From Planctomycetota bacterium (GTDB lineage Bacteria > Planctomycetota > UBA1135 > GCA-002686595), in the NCBI GenBank assembly GCA_029259595.1, contig JAJDEW010000010.1, forward strand, positions 1 through 64,000: a stretch of DNA of 64,000 nt, read 5' to 3'. The notes beneath the pieces are model-generated. The model saw only the letters and a list, made by a program, of their open reading frames with translations, was not told where the DNA came from and searched no databases. Below are positions 55,664 through 64,000 of this stretch, piece by piece (the first letter of the stretch is position 1; every line of letters begins with the position of its first letter). A program made the position numbers and the translations under genes.

Positions 55664-55834
55664 GTGATCGAAGGCTCAGGAGGGGATTGCTACACTTGGC
55701 CCCTGTCCGCACGGTGCGTCCCGTCGCGCGGAACGACGAACCAGGGGCAGTCACCGTGCCCGCCCTCGTTCGAGGGGATCGGCCAGAACATCGAGCCGGA
55801 CCTGGTGCCGGACTTCAAGGAGGTGCAGAGGTGA
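55664..55834 (+). CDS. Possible small protein overlapping the MORN gene start
   Basis: 56 codons from GTG 55664, ending in the TGA of GTGA that overlaps the GTG start of the next gene. The last about 40 codons have third positions almost entirely G or C, in this frame only, ending EPDLVPDFKEVQR. No ribosome site or family, and the start is uncertain. Coding-like composition and the overlap are the only support. Confidence 0.28.
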   Translation: MIEGSGGDCYTWPLSARCVPSRGTTNQGQSPCPPSFEGIGQNIEPDLVPDFKEVQR

Positions 55835-57519
55835 GCGTCGTCTTCCGCAATCTCGTGCTCGTCGGACTGTGCGCGGCTTTCCAGGGCTGTGCGTTGACCG
55901 AGGGCTTGATCCGTTCCGCGCTCGCGAAGGGTGCGACCCAGGACGGGCTCCAGACCGGCGTCTGGACGTACTGGTACGAAAACGGGAACAAGAAGGCCCA
56001 AGGCGAATACGACGGCGATCGCCAGATCGGTCCGTGGACGTACTGGCATCCGAACGGTGCTCTCGAATGGCAGGGAACGTTCGCCGAGAACCGCCTGCAC
56101 GGACCGAGCACCTTCTTCTTCGACACCGGGCGGCCGCGCGCGCGCGGGGAATACCGCGACGGCTTCGAGGAAGGTCTGTGGCGCTTCTGGGACTCGGAGG
56201 GCAACGTCGCGACCGAAGGCGACTTCTTCGCCGGACGCGCCGGGCTGCGCTGGACCTACTTCGCGGAGGACGGACGCATCCGGGCCGAGGGTTACCGTCA
56301 CCGCGGTGAGAAGGTCGGCATCTGGCAGTTCTGGGACGACGACCAGACGCTCTACGAACGCGCCTATCCGGTGCCGGAAGGCCTCGAGGTCGTGAACGAA
56401 GCCTGGGACGGCGGCGGGGTCCGGCGCGAGGGCTTGGTCGAAAACGGCAAGAAGATCGGCCGCTGGTTGACCTACCACCGCAACGGTCAGCGACGCGCGA
56501 TCGGCAACTTCGTCGACGGGCTGGCGTCGGGCAAGTGGTTCTTCTACTCGCCGCGTGGTGAGCTCCTGGCGAAGGGCGAGCTGTTGTTCGGGCGCCCGTC
56601 GGGACGCTGGGACTTCCGCGTCGGCTCGGGCTTCGAGCGCGCGACCGGTACCGCGCTGCCGCCGCCGCCCAGCCACCGCGGCTCGTTCTCGTCGGACGAA
56701 TGGAGCGAGAGCACGCCGCTCGAGAAGGTCGCGCTCACGTGGGTCGCCGAGGCTTCGACGGGCGTCGACGGCGTCGTCGATCAGACGCCCACGGCCGGCG
56801 TGGCCGGGCCGCCCCAGGGCCTCGAGCTCGCGACCGACCTCGTCCCGATCATCCCGCTGCGCCGCCAGCCCTGGACCGTCAGCGAGCAGGCTTCGATGGA
56901 CTACCTCGTGACGCGTTACAGGGACGGTGAGGCGGCCGCCAAGCCGCCGCCGGGCTCGCGCTACGGCAAGCGGGCCAAGGCCGTTTCGGTCGATGCGCCG
57001 CCTTCCAAGGGCGATCTCGCGCTGTCCGTGCCGCTGATGAACAAGCCGCTCCCGCACACGCGCTTCTACAACGAGCTCGGTCAGCCCGTCGATCTCGACG
57101 ACCTGAAGGGCGAGAAGTTCGTCGTGCTGGTGGTGCTGCGGGGCTTCGCCCGGGAGATCTGCGTCTACTGCGTGACCCAGACCGAAGCCCTGGCCCAGAG
57201 CGTCGAGGCCTTCGGCGAGCTCGACTCCGAGATCTTCGTCGTCTACCCCGGCGAGGGCAATCGGCTCGAAGCTTTCCTCAAGGCTTTCGAGGCACAGACC
57301 GAGATCTTCGGCGAGATCCCCATCGGAACCCTGTACGACCCCGACCTCGCCCTGGTCACCAAGATGAACATCGAAGACGAGCTCGCGATCCCTTCGACGT
57401 TCATCCTCGATCGGGACGGGATCGTGCGCTACGCCTACGTCGGTACGTCGATCGAGGACCGGCCGCCGGCGAAGGACTTGCTGGAGGCCATCGAGGCGAT
57501 GGTGCCGGCGGAACGATGA
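55831..57519 (+). CDS. MORN-repeat lipoprotein with C-terminal thioredoxin/peroxiredoxin domain
   Basis: 562 residues from GTG 55831, seven bases after a strong AAGGAGG. Lipobox ending at Cys20 (CAAFQGC). About eleven MORN-variant (YwqK-like) repeats follow (GVWTYWYENGNKKAQGEY, GLWRFWDSEGNVATEG). A Pro-rich spacer leads to a thioredoxin-fold domain (about 410-562) with CVYC at 444-447 after FVVLVVLRGFAREI and IPSTFILDRDG. Suggests a periplasmic or surface redox protein. It overlaps the T6SS kinase start by ATGA and is thus in that operon; this fusion is not part of the usual T6SS set. Confidence 0.75.
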   Translation: MSVVFRNLVLVGLCAAFQGCALTEGLIRSALAKGATQDGLQTGVWTYWYENGNKKAQGEYDGDRQIGPWTYWHPNGALEWQGTFAENRLHGPSTFFFDTGRPRARGEYRDGFEEGLWRFWDSEGNVATEGDFFAGRAGLRWTYFAEDGRIRAEGYRHRGEKVGIWQFWDDDQTLYERAYPVPEGLEVVNEAWDGGGVRREGLVENGKKIGRWLTYHRNGQRRAIGNFVDGLASGKWFFYSPRGELLAKGELLFGRPSGRWDFRVGSGFERATGTALPPPPSHRGSFSSDEWSESTPLEKVALTWVAEASTGVDGVVDQTPTAGVAGPPQGLELATDLVPIIPLRRQPWTVSEQASMDYLVTRYRDGEAAAKPPPGSRYGKRAKAVSVDAPPSKGDLALSVPLMNKPLPHTRFYNELGQPVDLDDLKGEKFVVLVVLRGFAREICVYCVTQTEALAQSVEAFGELDSEIFVVYPGEGNRLEAFLKAFEAQTEIFGEIPIGTLYDPDLALVTKMNIEDELAIPSTFILDRDGIVRYAYVGTSIEDRPPAKDLLEAIEAMVPAER

Positions 57520-59633
57520 ACGCGAAGGACGGAGAGTACGGCGGACCGCCGCCCGAGCGCCCGGAGGCCGACGACGACGGCCCGGCGTTCGAGGGTGGCT
57601 ATCCGCCGCTCCCCGCCGAGCCCGGAGTCGGGACGCCGAGCGGCGACGTTCCGAGCGCCGGGGACACCCTCGTGTTGGACTCGGGCGTGGCGCGGACGGG
57701 CTGGCCGAACATCCCCGGCGTCGAGCTGAAGCGCGAGATCGGTCGCGGCGGGATGGGCGTCGTCTATCTCGGGACGCAGACCTACCTCGAGCGGCGCGTG
57801 GCCGTGAAGGTCCTTTCGGGCCAGCACGGGGGTCCGACCTACAGCGCCCGCTTCCAGCGTGAAGCCAAGATCCTGGCCTCGCTCTCGCACCCCAACATCG
57901 TCTCCTGCTATTCGGCCGGCACGCTCGCGGATGGTCAGTGCTATCTGATCATGCAGTTCATCGACGGCCCGAACCTGTTCGAGTGGCTCGAAGACAACGG
58001 GGCCCTGCCGCTCGAGCGGGCCTTGGCCGTGTGCCGTGACGTCGCCAAGGCTCTGGCCTGTGCGCACGAGGCCAGCATCATCCACCGCGACGTCAAACCG
58101 GCCAACGTGCTCCTGCAGCCGGCCGACGATCCCGAGGGCGTGTTTCCTTACAAGGCGAAGCTGGCCGACCTGGGCCTCGCGCGGCCGACGGATCCGGGCG
58201 TCACGATGATGGAGCTCACGGTCCAGGGCGCCGTGATGGGGTCGCCGCCGACGATGGCGCCCGAGCAGTTCGACGATCCTGACAACGTCGACTACCGCGT
58301 CGACATCTACGGGCTCGGTTGCCTTCTGTTCCACATGCTGACGGGCAACCTCGCCTATCCGCAGAAGACGCTGACCGCGACGATCGCCAAGAAGATGCAG
58401 GCCCACGCGCCGGATCCGCGCAAGATCCGCGCGAACCTGCCGCACGAGGTCGCCGAGTTCGTGCGCTCGATGCTGGCGCGCGACAAGAACGATCGCCCGC
58501 AGAGCTACGCGGCGATCGTCGAGACCTGCGACACCTTCCTGTCGACGACCTTCACGCCGACCAAGGAGAAGCGCTCGCTCCTGCCGTGGGCGCTCGCCTT
58601 CGCGGTGCTCGGAGGTGCTGCCTTCGGCGTCTGGCGCTGGCGCGCGGGAGCGGATCCGTCGCCTTCGAACGGAACCGACGTGGCCGCGCTCACCCCTGAG
58701 GACGGCTCGCTTGCACCGCTGGCGGGCGCCGGCACGCCCGAGACGCAAACCGACCCGGATCCGCCGAAGAACACCGAACCACAGGGCCAAGCGGGGACCG
58801 GCGCGAGCGACACGGACGCGACGCAGCAGGCCACGGACCCTGCGTCCGGAGGCGAGACCGCCGCGGGTGTGCCGCCGGAAGAGCCGGCGGATGAGCCGGC
58901 GGACCCCGACGCCGCCAACGGCACGCCGCCCGCGAACGGCGTCGACGCGACGGCCGGGACGAATGCTTCGACGCCCGTTGAACTCGACCCCGGGCCGCGC
59001 CTCTATCCCGCGCTCGAGGAAGGCGCGTCGTTGCCGTTGATCAGCTTCGTCGAGAGCGATCCTAGCTCCGACCCGCTCGCCAACTGGACCGTCGAGCTCG
59101 GGGACAACGGCGCCTGGAGCGCCCAGACCGAGCGCGCCGGGGCCTGGGTCGTCGGCCGTGCACCGCGCGAAGCGTTGACGGCCAGCCATCTTCTGGTCGA
59201 GGGCGACTGGCGCCTCGAGGGGCATCTCGAGCTCGTCAGTCCCAAGTACGCCCGCACGCCGCCCGCGGCCCAGGTGCGCATCGAGTTCGACCGTGGCCCC
59301 GTTTGGGGTGTCGAGCTCGCGCGCATCGACGGCGGCGTGGCCACGCGCGCCGGGGAGTTCGAAGAGGTCGACGGGCGGTGGACGCTCACGAAGCCGCTGG
59401 AAGCGTTGCAGCTCGAGCGCTCATTCGAAGCCTACGACGACGCGAAGGACTCGAAGTTCGTGTTGATGTGGGCGGAGGGCGAGTTGCTCGTCCGTTGGGA
59501 CATCGGTTCCGAGGCCGACTTCGGAACGGTTCGCGCCGAGGACGGGATCGCCGGTCGGCGCCCGCTGCGCGTGGTCATGTCCGTGCTCTCCGGCCTCGCG
59601 CAATTCGAAGGCATGGTCCTTACCCTGCCCTGA
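57516..59633 (+). CDS. Membrane Ser/Thr kinase of the T6SS locus (PpkA-like role)
   Basis: 705 residues. Kinase domain about 68-340: GRGGMGVVY, Lys98 in VAVKVL, HRDVKPAN at 190-197, activation-loop motif ADLGLA (Leu instead of Phe in DFG) and MAPEQF. Transmembrane helix about 355-373, then an acidic Thr/Pro/Ala-rich linker of about 130 residues and a C-terminal beta-sandwich (about 520-705) that would be periplasmic. Next to an FHA gene, it probably phosphorylates an FHA-binding partner, as PpkA does in Pseudomonas T6SS. Confidence 0.85.
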   Translation: MNAKDGEYGGPPPERPEADDDGPAFEGGYPPLPAEPGVGTPSGDVPSAGDTLVLDSGVARTGWPNIPGVELKREIGRGGMGVVYLGTQTYLERRVAVKVLSGQHGGPTYSARFQREAKILASLSHPNIVSCYSAGTLADGQCYLIMQFIDGPNLFEWLEDNGALPLERALAVCRDVAKALACAHEASIIHRDVKPANVLLQPADDPEGVFPYKAKLADLGLARPTDPGVTMMELTVQGAVMGSPPTMAPEQFDDPDNVDYRVDIYGLGCLLFHMLTGNLAYPQKTLTATIAKKMQAHAPDPRKIRANLPHEVAEFVRSMLARDKNDRPQSYAAIVETCDTFLSTTFTPTKEKRSLLPWALAFAVLGGAAFGVWRWRAGADPSPSNGTDVAALTPEDGSLAPLAGAGTPETQTDPDPPKNTEPQGQAGTGASDTDATQQATDPASGGETAAGVPPEEPADEPADPDAANGTPPANGVDATAGTNASTPVELDPGPRLYPALEEGASLPLISFVESDPSSDPLANWTVELGDNGAWSAQTERAGAWVVGRAPREALTASHLLVEGDWRLEGHLELVSPKYARTPPAAQVRIEFDRGPVWGVELARIDGGVATRAGEFEEVDGRWTLTKPLEALQLERSFEAYDDAKDSKFVLMWAEGELLVRWDIGSEADFGTVRAEDGIAGRRPLRVVMSVLSGLAQFEGMVLTLP

Positions 59634-59635
59634 TC

Positions 59636-61054
59636 ATGTTCACGATCCTGCTCAAGAAGGAAGGCGAGGAGCCGCAACGGATCACGGTCGAGGGCTCCTC
59701 CGCCGTGCTCGGCCGCAACCCCGCCTGCGACGTGGTCGTCTCCGAGCCGTTCGTGAGCAACCGCCACCTGCGGATCCTGCAGGGCTTGATCGTCGCCGAC
59801 CTCGGTTCCCGCAACGGGACCTTCCTCGACGGCGTGCGCCTGGTCGATCCCGTGCGCGTCGACGGGCTCACGGTGACGATCGGTCAGGGCCAGCTCGAGT
59901 TCGAGGTCCTCTCCGAGGGGACCTTCGACGCCGATTCCGCCGCGGGCTACGCCGGTTCGTCGGAGCCGCAGGCAGCGGAGCTCGTCTCGCCCCAGGCCAC
60001 CGAGCTCGCGGCCCAGCTCGTGCGACTCGAGGACGAGCTCGAAGCGGCCCGCAAGCGCGAAGCCCAATGGGAGGCGCAGTGGGCGGCGGAGCGCGAGGCG
60101 GCGCAGTTGCCGGGACCGGACGCCGGATCCGACACGACCGAGCTCGAGCGCTTGCGCGCGCAAGTGGCCGAGCTCGAAGCGGAGCGTGACGAACGCGCGG
60201 CGGAGGACGAGCCGCTCGAGCCGCCGGAGGGCGCCTCGGCCAGCACGATCCTGATCTTCAAGCTGCAGGAGAAGGTGCGTCAGGCCCAGTCGCGCGAGCG
60301 TGAGCTCGAGGCGGAGCTGGCGCAGGCGAAGAGCGCGGCTTCGGGCGCGGCCCCGCACGACGACGGTCCCGCGCTCGCGGCCCTGAAGCGGGAGCGCGAT
60401 GCGCTCGCCGCCCGGCTCGCGGCCCTGGAAGCGGCCCCACGCCCGGCCGCGCCGGCCGCCGCGCAGCCGATGCCGGCGCGCCACGTCGGCGCCGGCGACG
60501 CCTACGAACGCATCCTCTCGGACATGGTCCAGAACGACGTCGAGTCGCTCGAGCTCGCGCCCGCGAGCTCCGTGTCCGAGTTCGTCTTCGTCTCGACCCT
60601 GCGCATCCTGCGACAGATGGAGCGCGTGATGACGCGCATGGCCGGCGACTTCATCCAGCTCTACCAGCTCAACACGATGCTGCCCGACGTGCAGGGCAAC
60701 CTGCGCAAGCTCACCGGCGACATGCTGGCCGCCCCCGACGACCCCGGCGCGCGAGCCGCGTTGACCGACTATCTCCAAGAGCTCGGTCGTTGGACCGTCG
60801 CCTCGCTCGGGGCCTACCGCAAGTCCGCCGTGGCCTTCGCGGCGGAGATCCGCGACGAGCTCGGCGAAAAGGCCCTGACGCGCGAGCATCCGATCCCGAA
60901 GATCAAGCGCATCGCGGGCCAGCGCGAAGCCGAGCTGTGGAAGCGCGTGTGCGACTACGTCGAAAGCCTGTCGCCCGACATCGTCGAAGACCGCATCGAG
61001 TCGCTCGCGCGCGACGCGGTGCAAGAGATCCTGGGCCGGGGAGGTTCGCTGTGA
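59636..61054 (+). CDS. FHA-domain T6SS protein (Fha/TagH-like)
   Basis: 472 residues. N-terminal FHA domain (residues about 1-95) with LGRNPACDVVV, FVSNRHL and DLGSRNGTFLDG, the phosphothreonine-binding loops. A Glu/Ala-rich coiled coil spans about 125-290, and a helical C-terminal domain (about 300-472) resembles the conserved end of T6SS FHA proteins. Only two bases follow the kinase stop. Expected to receive the kinase signal and trigger assembly. Confidence 0.78.
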   Translation: MFTILLKKEGEEPQRITVEGSSAVLGRNPACDVVVSEPFVSNRHLRILQGLIVADLGSRNGTFLDGVRLVDPVRVDGLTVTIGQGQLEFEVLSEGTFDADSAAGYAGSSEPQAAELVSPQATELAAQLVRLEDELEAARKREAQWEAQWAAEREAAQLPGPDAGSDTTELERLRAQVAELEAERDERAAEDEPLEPPEGASASTILIFKLQEKVRQAQSRERELEAELAQAKSAASGAAPHDDGPALAALKRERDALAARLAALEAAPRPAAPAAAQPMPARHVGAGDAYERILSDMVQNDVESLELAPASSVSEFVFVSTLRILRQMERVMTRMAGDFIQLYQLNTMLPDVQGNLRKLTGDMLAAPDDPGARAALTDYLQELGRWTVASLGAYRKSAVAFAAEIRDELGEKALTREHPIPKIKRIAGQREAELWKRVCDYVESLSPDIVEDRIESLARDAVQEILGRGGSL

Positions 61055-61167
61055 GGCCTCGCCAGGTCTGCTTCCTTCGGTTTCGGGCCCTTTGTATGCT
61101 CGCCCGACCGCTCGAGCGCGACTCCGACTCCCGGGGTCGTCGCGGATTCAGCTCACGCGAGGTTCCC

Positions 61168-61704
61168 ATGTCCATGCGGAAAGCGGCGCTCCTGGCGCTC
61201 CCGCTCCTGCTCGTCATGTCCCTGACGGCTTGCAAGAGCATCAACCTTCCCTTCCTCGGCCCCGGGGCCTTCGCTCTGGACATCGCTGCGGATCGTCCCG
61301 ACGAGATCGTGTCCTTGTTCGTGATCGTCGGCGCCAAGGGCGACCTGCGTCCGGCCGACGACCGCAAGACGATCAGCGACGTCGTACACCCCGACAAGCA
61401 CGACGACTACGAGGGCATCGGCCAGTTCGCCCCCGAGCAGGACGGCGCCGACTGGGTCTGGGTCCAGCGCCGCGTCGAGGTCTCCGGCGGGGCGCCGATC
61501 ACGATGGAGGTCGAGCGCGGACTGATCCACGTCAAGGTCTCGCGCAAGCTGCTCACGACCCAGCCCGAGCTCGAGGTGGTGGTCGTCGCCAACTGCGGGA
61601 GGCTGGGTTGGACGGCGGAGAAGTTCACGACGCTCGAGCTCGAAAACCTCGACGCGATGACCATCGAGGTGCGCGGCGAAAACCTGCGACGGGCGTCCCA
61701 ATGA
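61168..61704 (+). CDS. tssJ: TssJ-like outer-membrane lipoprotein
   Basis: 178 residues; GAGG precedes ATG 61168. Lipobox ending at Cys22 (MSLTAC). The mature protein is a beta-sandwich-like 155 residues, the right size and position for TssJ, which tethers TssM to the outer membrane. Sequence alone is weak; the call rests on lipobox, size and its ATGA overlap with tssK. Confidence 0.6.
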   Translation: MSMRKAALLALPLLLVMSLTACKSINLPFLGPGAFALDIAADRPDEIVSLFVIVGAKGDLRPADDRKTISDVVHPDKHDDYEGIGQFAPEQDGADWVWVQRRVEVSGGAPITMEVERGLIHVKVSRKLLTTQPELEVVVVANCGRLGWTAEKFTTLELENLDAMTIEVRGENLRRASQ

Positions 61705-63068
61705 CCAAGCGGTCCGAGCTCTCGGTTCTCTGGCGCGAGGGGATGTTCCTCTCGCCCCAGCACTTCCAGGCCTTCCAGCGCGAGGTCGAGTCGCGCGTCC
61801 AGAGCGGCGACTCCGTTGCCCGGCCGGGTGGTTTCGGAGCGCTCGAGCTCACGATCGATGCCGAAGCGCTGGCTCGCGACGTCTTCCGCATCGAGACCGC
61901 GACCGTGCTCTTTCGCGACGGCAAGCTCGCCTCCTTCCCGAAGAACGCCAACGTCGCGCCGCGCGAGTTCACCGAGCACCTGACCGGTGCGGACCTCATG
62001 GTTTGGCTCGGCATTCCCGCCGCCCAGGACAACCAGCCGCAGATCGGCAACGGCACGGACCGCAACTACCGGTACGAGGTCGAGGTGCGCGGTGTCCACG
62101 ACGAGAACGAGCGCGATGCCAAGAAGGAGATCGAGTTCCGCGCCCTGCGCGGCCACGTCTTCTTCGGCGACGAGGACCGCTCCGGCTTCGAGACGCTTCC
62201 GATCGCGCGGCTCGTACGCCGCGGTCAGCCCGAGGCCGTCACGCTGGTCTGTCCCGACTACGTCGTGCCGGTTCTCGCCTGCGGAGCGTCCACGGCGCTG
62301 GAAAACGGACTGCGCGAGACGGCCGAGCGTGCGCGCGCCCAGGCCCGCGACCTGGCGGCCCACCTTCCCAGCACGTCGCTGTTGTCGAGCGCGGACAAGG
62401 GCGCCGATCTCGCCGGGCTCGTCAAGCTGCAGGCGGTGAACCAGAGCGTGGCCGGTCTCGAGCAGGTCGCGAGTCAGCCCGACCTGCATCCCTTCGACGC
62501 CTATCTCGAGCTCGTGCGGACGGTCGGCAACCTGGCGCTGTTCGCCGACGACCGCGTGCTGCCCGAGCTTCCGAAGTACGATCACGGCCGCCTGAACGAC
62601 TGCTTTTCGAAGGTCTTCGCCGAGGTGCGGCGCCTCCTGGCGGCCGAGGTCGCGGTGCCGTACGACACGATGCGCTTCGACGAGGATCCGGCGCGCGAAG
62701 GCATCTTCACCAGCGCGATCCCGGCCGAGTGGCTCGAGGCTGACCCGATCTTCTACCTCGGCGTCGAGATGAATCAGCCCCAGGAAGCCGCGGCGGAGCT
62801 CGTTGCGGCCGGGGTCAAGATGCTGGCGGAATCGGACCTCGAGAACGTCTTGCAAGGCGTGCTGCCCGGCATCGGGCTCGAGTCCGTACGGATCGCACCG
62901 CCGTCGTTTCCCAAGCGCGAAGGCCTGCACTACTTCCGTGTCGAGACCGAAGGCGCGTCGCGCGACTTGTGGCTGCGCGTGCTGGCGGACCGCAAGGTCG
63001 TGATCCTGAGCGCGCTCGGCGCGATCGAAGAGGTCAAGTGCGGCATCTACGTCGAGCTGCGAGGCTGA
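61701..63068 (+). CDS. tssK: T6SS baseplate protein TssK
   Basis: 455 residues, the usual TssK length. The start VLWREGMFLSPQHFQ is the family hallmark, and LGVEMNQPQEAA with PSFPKREGLHYFRVE near the end also fits. TssK links the cytoplasmic baseplate to the TssJLM membrane complex. Confidence 0.9.
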   Translation: MTKRSELSVLWREGMFLSPQHFQAFQREVESRVQSGDSVARPGGFGALELTIDAEALARDVFRIETATVLFRDGKLASFPKNANVAPREFTEHLTGADLMVWLGIPAAQDNQPQIGNGTDRNYRYEVEVRGVHDENERDAKKEIEFRALRGHVFFGDEDRSGFETLPIARLVRRGQPEAVTLVCPDYVVPVLACGASTALENGLRETAERARAQARDLAAHLPSTSLLSSADKGADLAGLVKLQAVNQSVAGLEQVASQPDLHPFDAYLELVRTVGNLALFADDRVLPELPKYDHGRLNDCFSKVFAEVRRLLAAEVAVPYDTMRFDEDPAREGIFTSAIPAEWLEADPIFYLGVEMNQPQEAAAELVAAGVKMLAESDLENVLQGVLPGIGLESVRIAPPSFPKREGLHYFRVETEGASRDLWLRVLADRKVVILSALGAIEEVKCGIYVELRG

Positions 63069-63072
63069 ATCC

Positions 63073-63795
63073 ATGACCGGACCGACGTCCCCGACCGCGA
63101 CGGCGCCCGCGACCCTGGTTCAGGCTTGCGCGCCGTTCTTCCTCTACCTGACGACCTTCCGGCGCAACGCCGGGACATCGACCCAGGACGTACAGGCGCT
63201 GCGCGCTTCGCTGGTGCAGGAGCTCGAGCGCGTGAAGGATCGCTGCGAGGGCGACGCCGTGCTGCGCAAGCTCTTCGAAGAGGTGCGCTATCCGCTCGTC
63301 GTGACCGCCGACCAGGTCGTTCTGACCTCGCCCTGGCCGCACCGGGCCGGGTGGTCGATGCAGCTCTTCGAGGCCGCGACCTTCGGCAGCATGCAGGGCG
63401 GCAAGAAGTTCTTCCACGCCATGGACAAGGTGCTGGCGGATCCGTCCGACGGCGCGGTCCAGGTCGCCGAAGTCCTGTTTCACTGCATGGGCATCGGCTT
63501 CCAGGGCGAGCTGCGCGGTGAGAAGGACGAGCTGTCCAAGCGCCGGCGTCAACTCTTCGAGAAGGCGCGCCTGCCCGGCTCGATCGGCGACCAACTGACG
63601 CCCGCGGCCTATGGGCGCAACGTCGCGAAGAGCACGCTCAAGCTGCCGACGGTCGGGATCCTGCGCTTCGTGATCGCCGCGGTGGGGGCCCTGTTGTTCA
63701 CGCTCCTCGCCGGCAACGCGGTCACCGCCTTCAAGAACCGCGGTCTCAACGAACGGATCGATACGGTGATCGAGACCCTGGACCCGGAGCGTTGA
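63073..63795 (+). CDS. tssL: T6SS membrane protein TssL (DotU-like)
   Basis: 240 residues: cytoplasmic helical domain followed by a single C-terminal transmembrane helix (about 195-218), the TssL/DotU topology. Contains the family's LFHCMGIGFQGEL motif. Four bases after tssK. No C-terminal OmpA-like peptidoglycan-binding extension is present, so anchoring must be done by another protein. Confidence 0.85.
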   Translation: MTGPTSPTATAPATLVQACAPFFLYLTTFRRNAGTSTQDVQALRASLVQELERVKDRCEGDAVLRKLFEEVRYPLVVTADQVVLTSPWPHRAGWSMQLFEAATFGSMQGGKKFFHAMDKVLADPSDGAVQVAEVLFHCMGIGFQGELRGEKDELSKRRRQLFEKARLPGSIGDQLTPAAYGRNVAKSTLKLPTVGILRFVIAAVGALLFTLLAGNAVTAFKNRGLNERIDTVIETLDPER

Positions 63796-63817
63796 GGAGC
63801 CCGCGGGGAGCGGCCTG

Positions 63818-64000
63818 ATGAAGAAGACCAAGCTCATCCTGATCGTCTCGGGCGTCGTTCTCGCGCTCTTTTTGATCCTGTTGATCGTCTGGATCCCCGA
63901 GTTGGTCCAGCCGGTCGTTTTCACGTTGCTCTTCGTCGCGCTCTTGTGGCTCGCCGCCGACGTGACGATGCGCGTCCTCAAGAAGAAGAAGCAGCGCAGC
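63818..64000 (+). CDS. tssM: TssM/IcmF-like protein, N-terminus (cut by window end)
   Basis: 61 codons before the window end. GGGGAG lies seven bases before the ATG. Two transmembrane helices (about 5-24 and 30-48) are followed by a basic stretch KKKKQRS, as at the start of TssM, the inner-membrane channel of the TssJLM complex. The call depends on position after tssJKL. Confidence 0.7.
   Translation, partial: MKKTKLILIVSGVVLALFLILLIVWIPELVQPVVFTLLFVALLWLAADVTMRVLKKKKQRS

Overview
The window is high-G+C bacterial DNA whose gene content fits a Planctomycetota lineage. This is an inference from several traits: serine/threonine kinases with planctomycete-style architecture, large secreted PKD and calcium-repeat proteins that share a C-terminal beta-domain, sulfatase-like enzymes, a DUF2330 protein, and several TTG/GTG starts. 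It also encodes a Gram-negative envelope (TolC-type factor, RND pump, many lipoboxes, Arn-like sugar transferases). No rRNA, tRNA, CRISPR array or complete insertion sequence was found.

Layout. 1-2557 is an accessory-looking left edge: a gene tail, a secreted beta-propeller protein visibly poorer in G+C than the rest, and a 5'-truncated AbiEi/DUF6088-type antitoxin remnant with a degenerate CAN-triplet tract. 2558-9461 holds a secreted transglutaminase-like protein and a leftward, tightly overlapping operon (DegT aminotransferase, polyprenyl-phosphate GT2, VTT membrane protein, Gfo/Idh dehydrogenase, ArnT-like transferase). 9587-17513 is a metal-efflux locus: a leftward regulator/kinase pair diverging from a rightward TolC-adaptor-RND operon. 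17821-21363 is a second lipid-linked sugar module (GT2, double LAB_N protein, ArnT-like transferase) followed by a CX5R phosphatase. 21357-27682 has an LtaS-like phosphotransferase, a Trk potassium system and a CPA2 cation/proton antiporter.

27756-41034 carries a membrane Ser/Thr kinase, a pseudopilin-like pair, a histone-deacetylase-fold enzyme, large secreted PKD and calcium-repeat proteins, a carboxypeptidase-regulatory-domain protein and lipoproteins. 41207-44234 is a leftward operon encoding both subunits of a molybdenum/tungsten storage protein (MosA-like and MosB-like) behind a membrane protein that looks like an ECF transporter T component fused to an S component. 44307-54202 has a site-2 protease with CBS domains, a DUF1572 protein, a sulfatase-fold lipoprotein with Thr at the nucleophile position, a beta-propeller, an M23-like protein and a DUF2330 pair whose first gene is interrupted by an in-frame TGA.

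54740-64000 is the start of a type VI secretion locus: a MORN-repeat/thioredoxin-fold lipoprotein, a Ser/Thr kinase, an FHA protein, a TssJ-like lipoprotein, TssK, TssL and the first residues of a TssM-like protein cut by the window end. The kinase-FHA pair suggests post-translational control by threonine phosphorylation. Genes within most blocks overlap by 1-4 bases, so each block is probably co-transcribed and translationally coupled. The most notable systems are the Mos storage operon with its fused ECF-like membrane protein, the planctomycete T6SS with its redox lipoprotein, and the two Arn-like lipid-sugar modules bracketing the metal-efflux locus.
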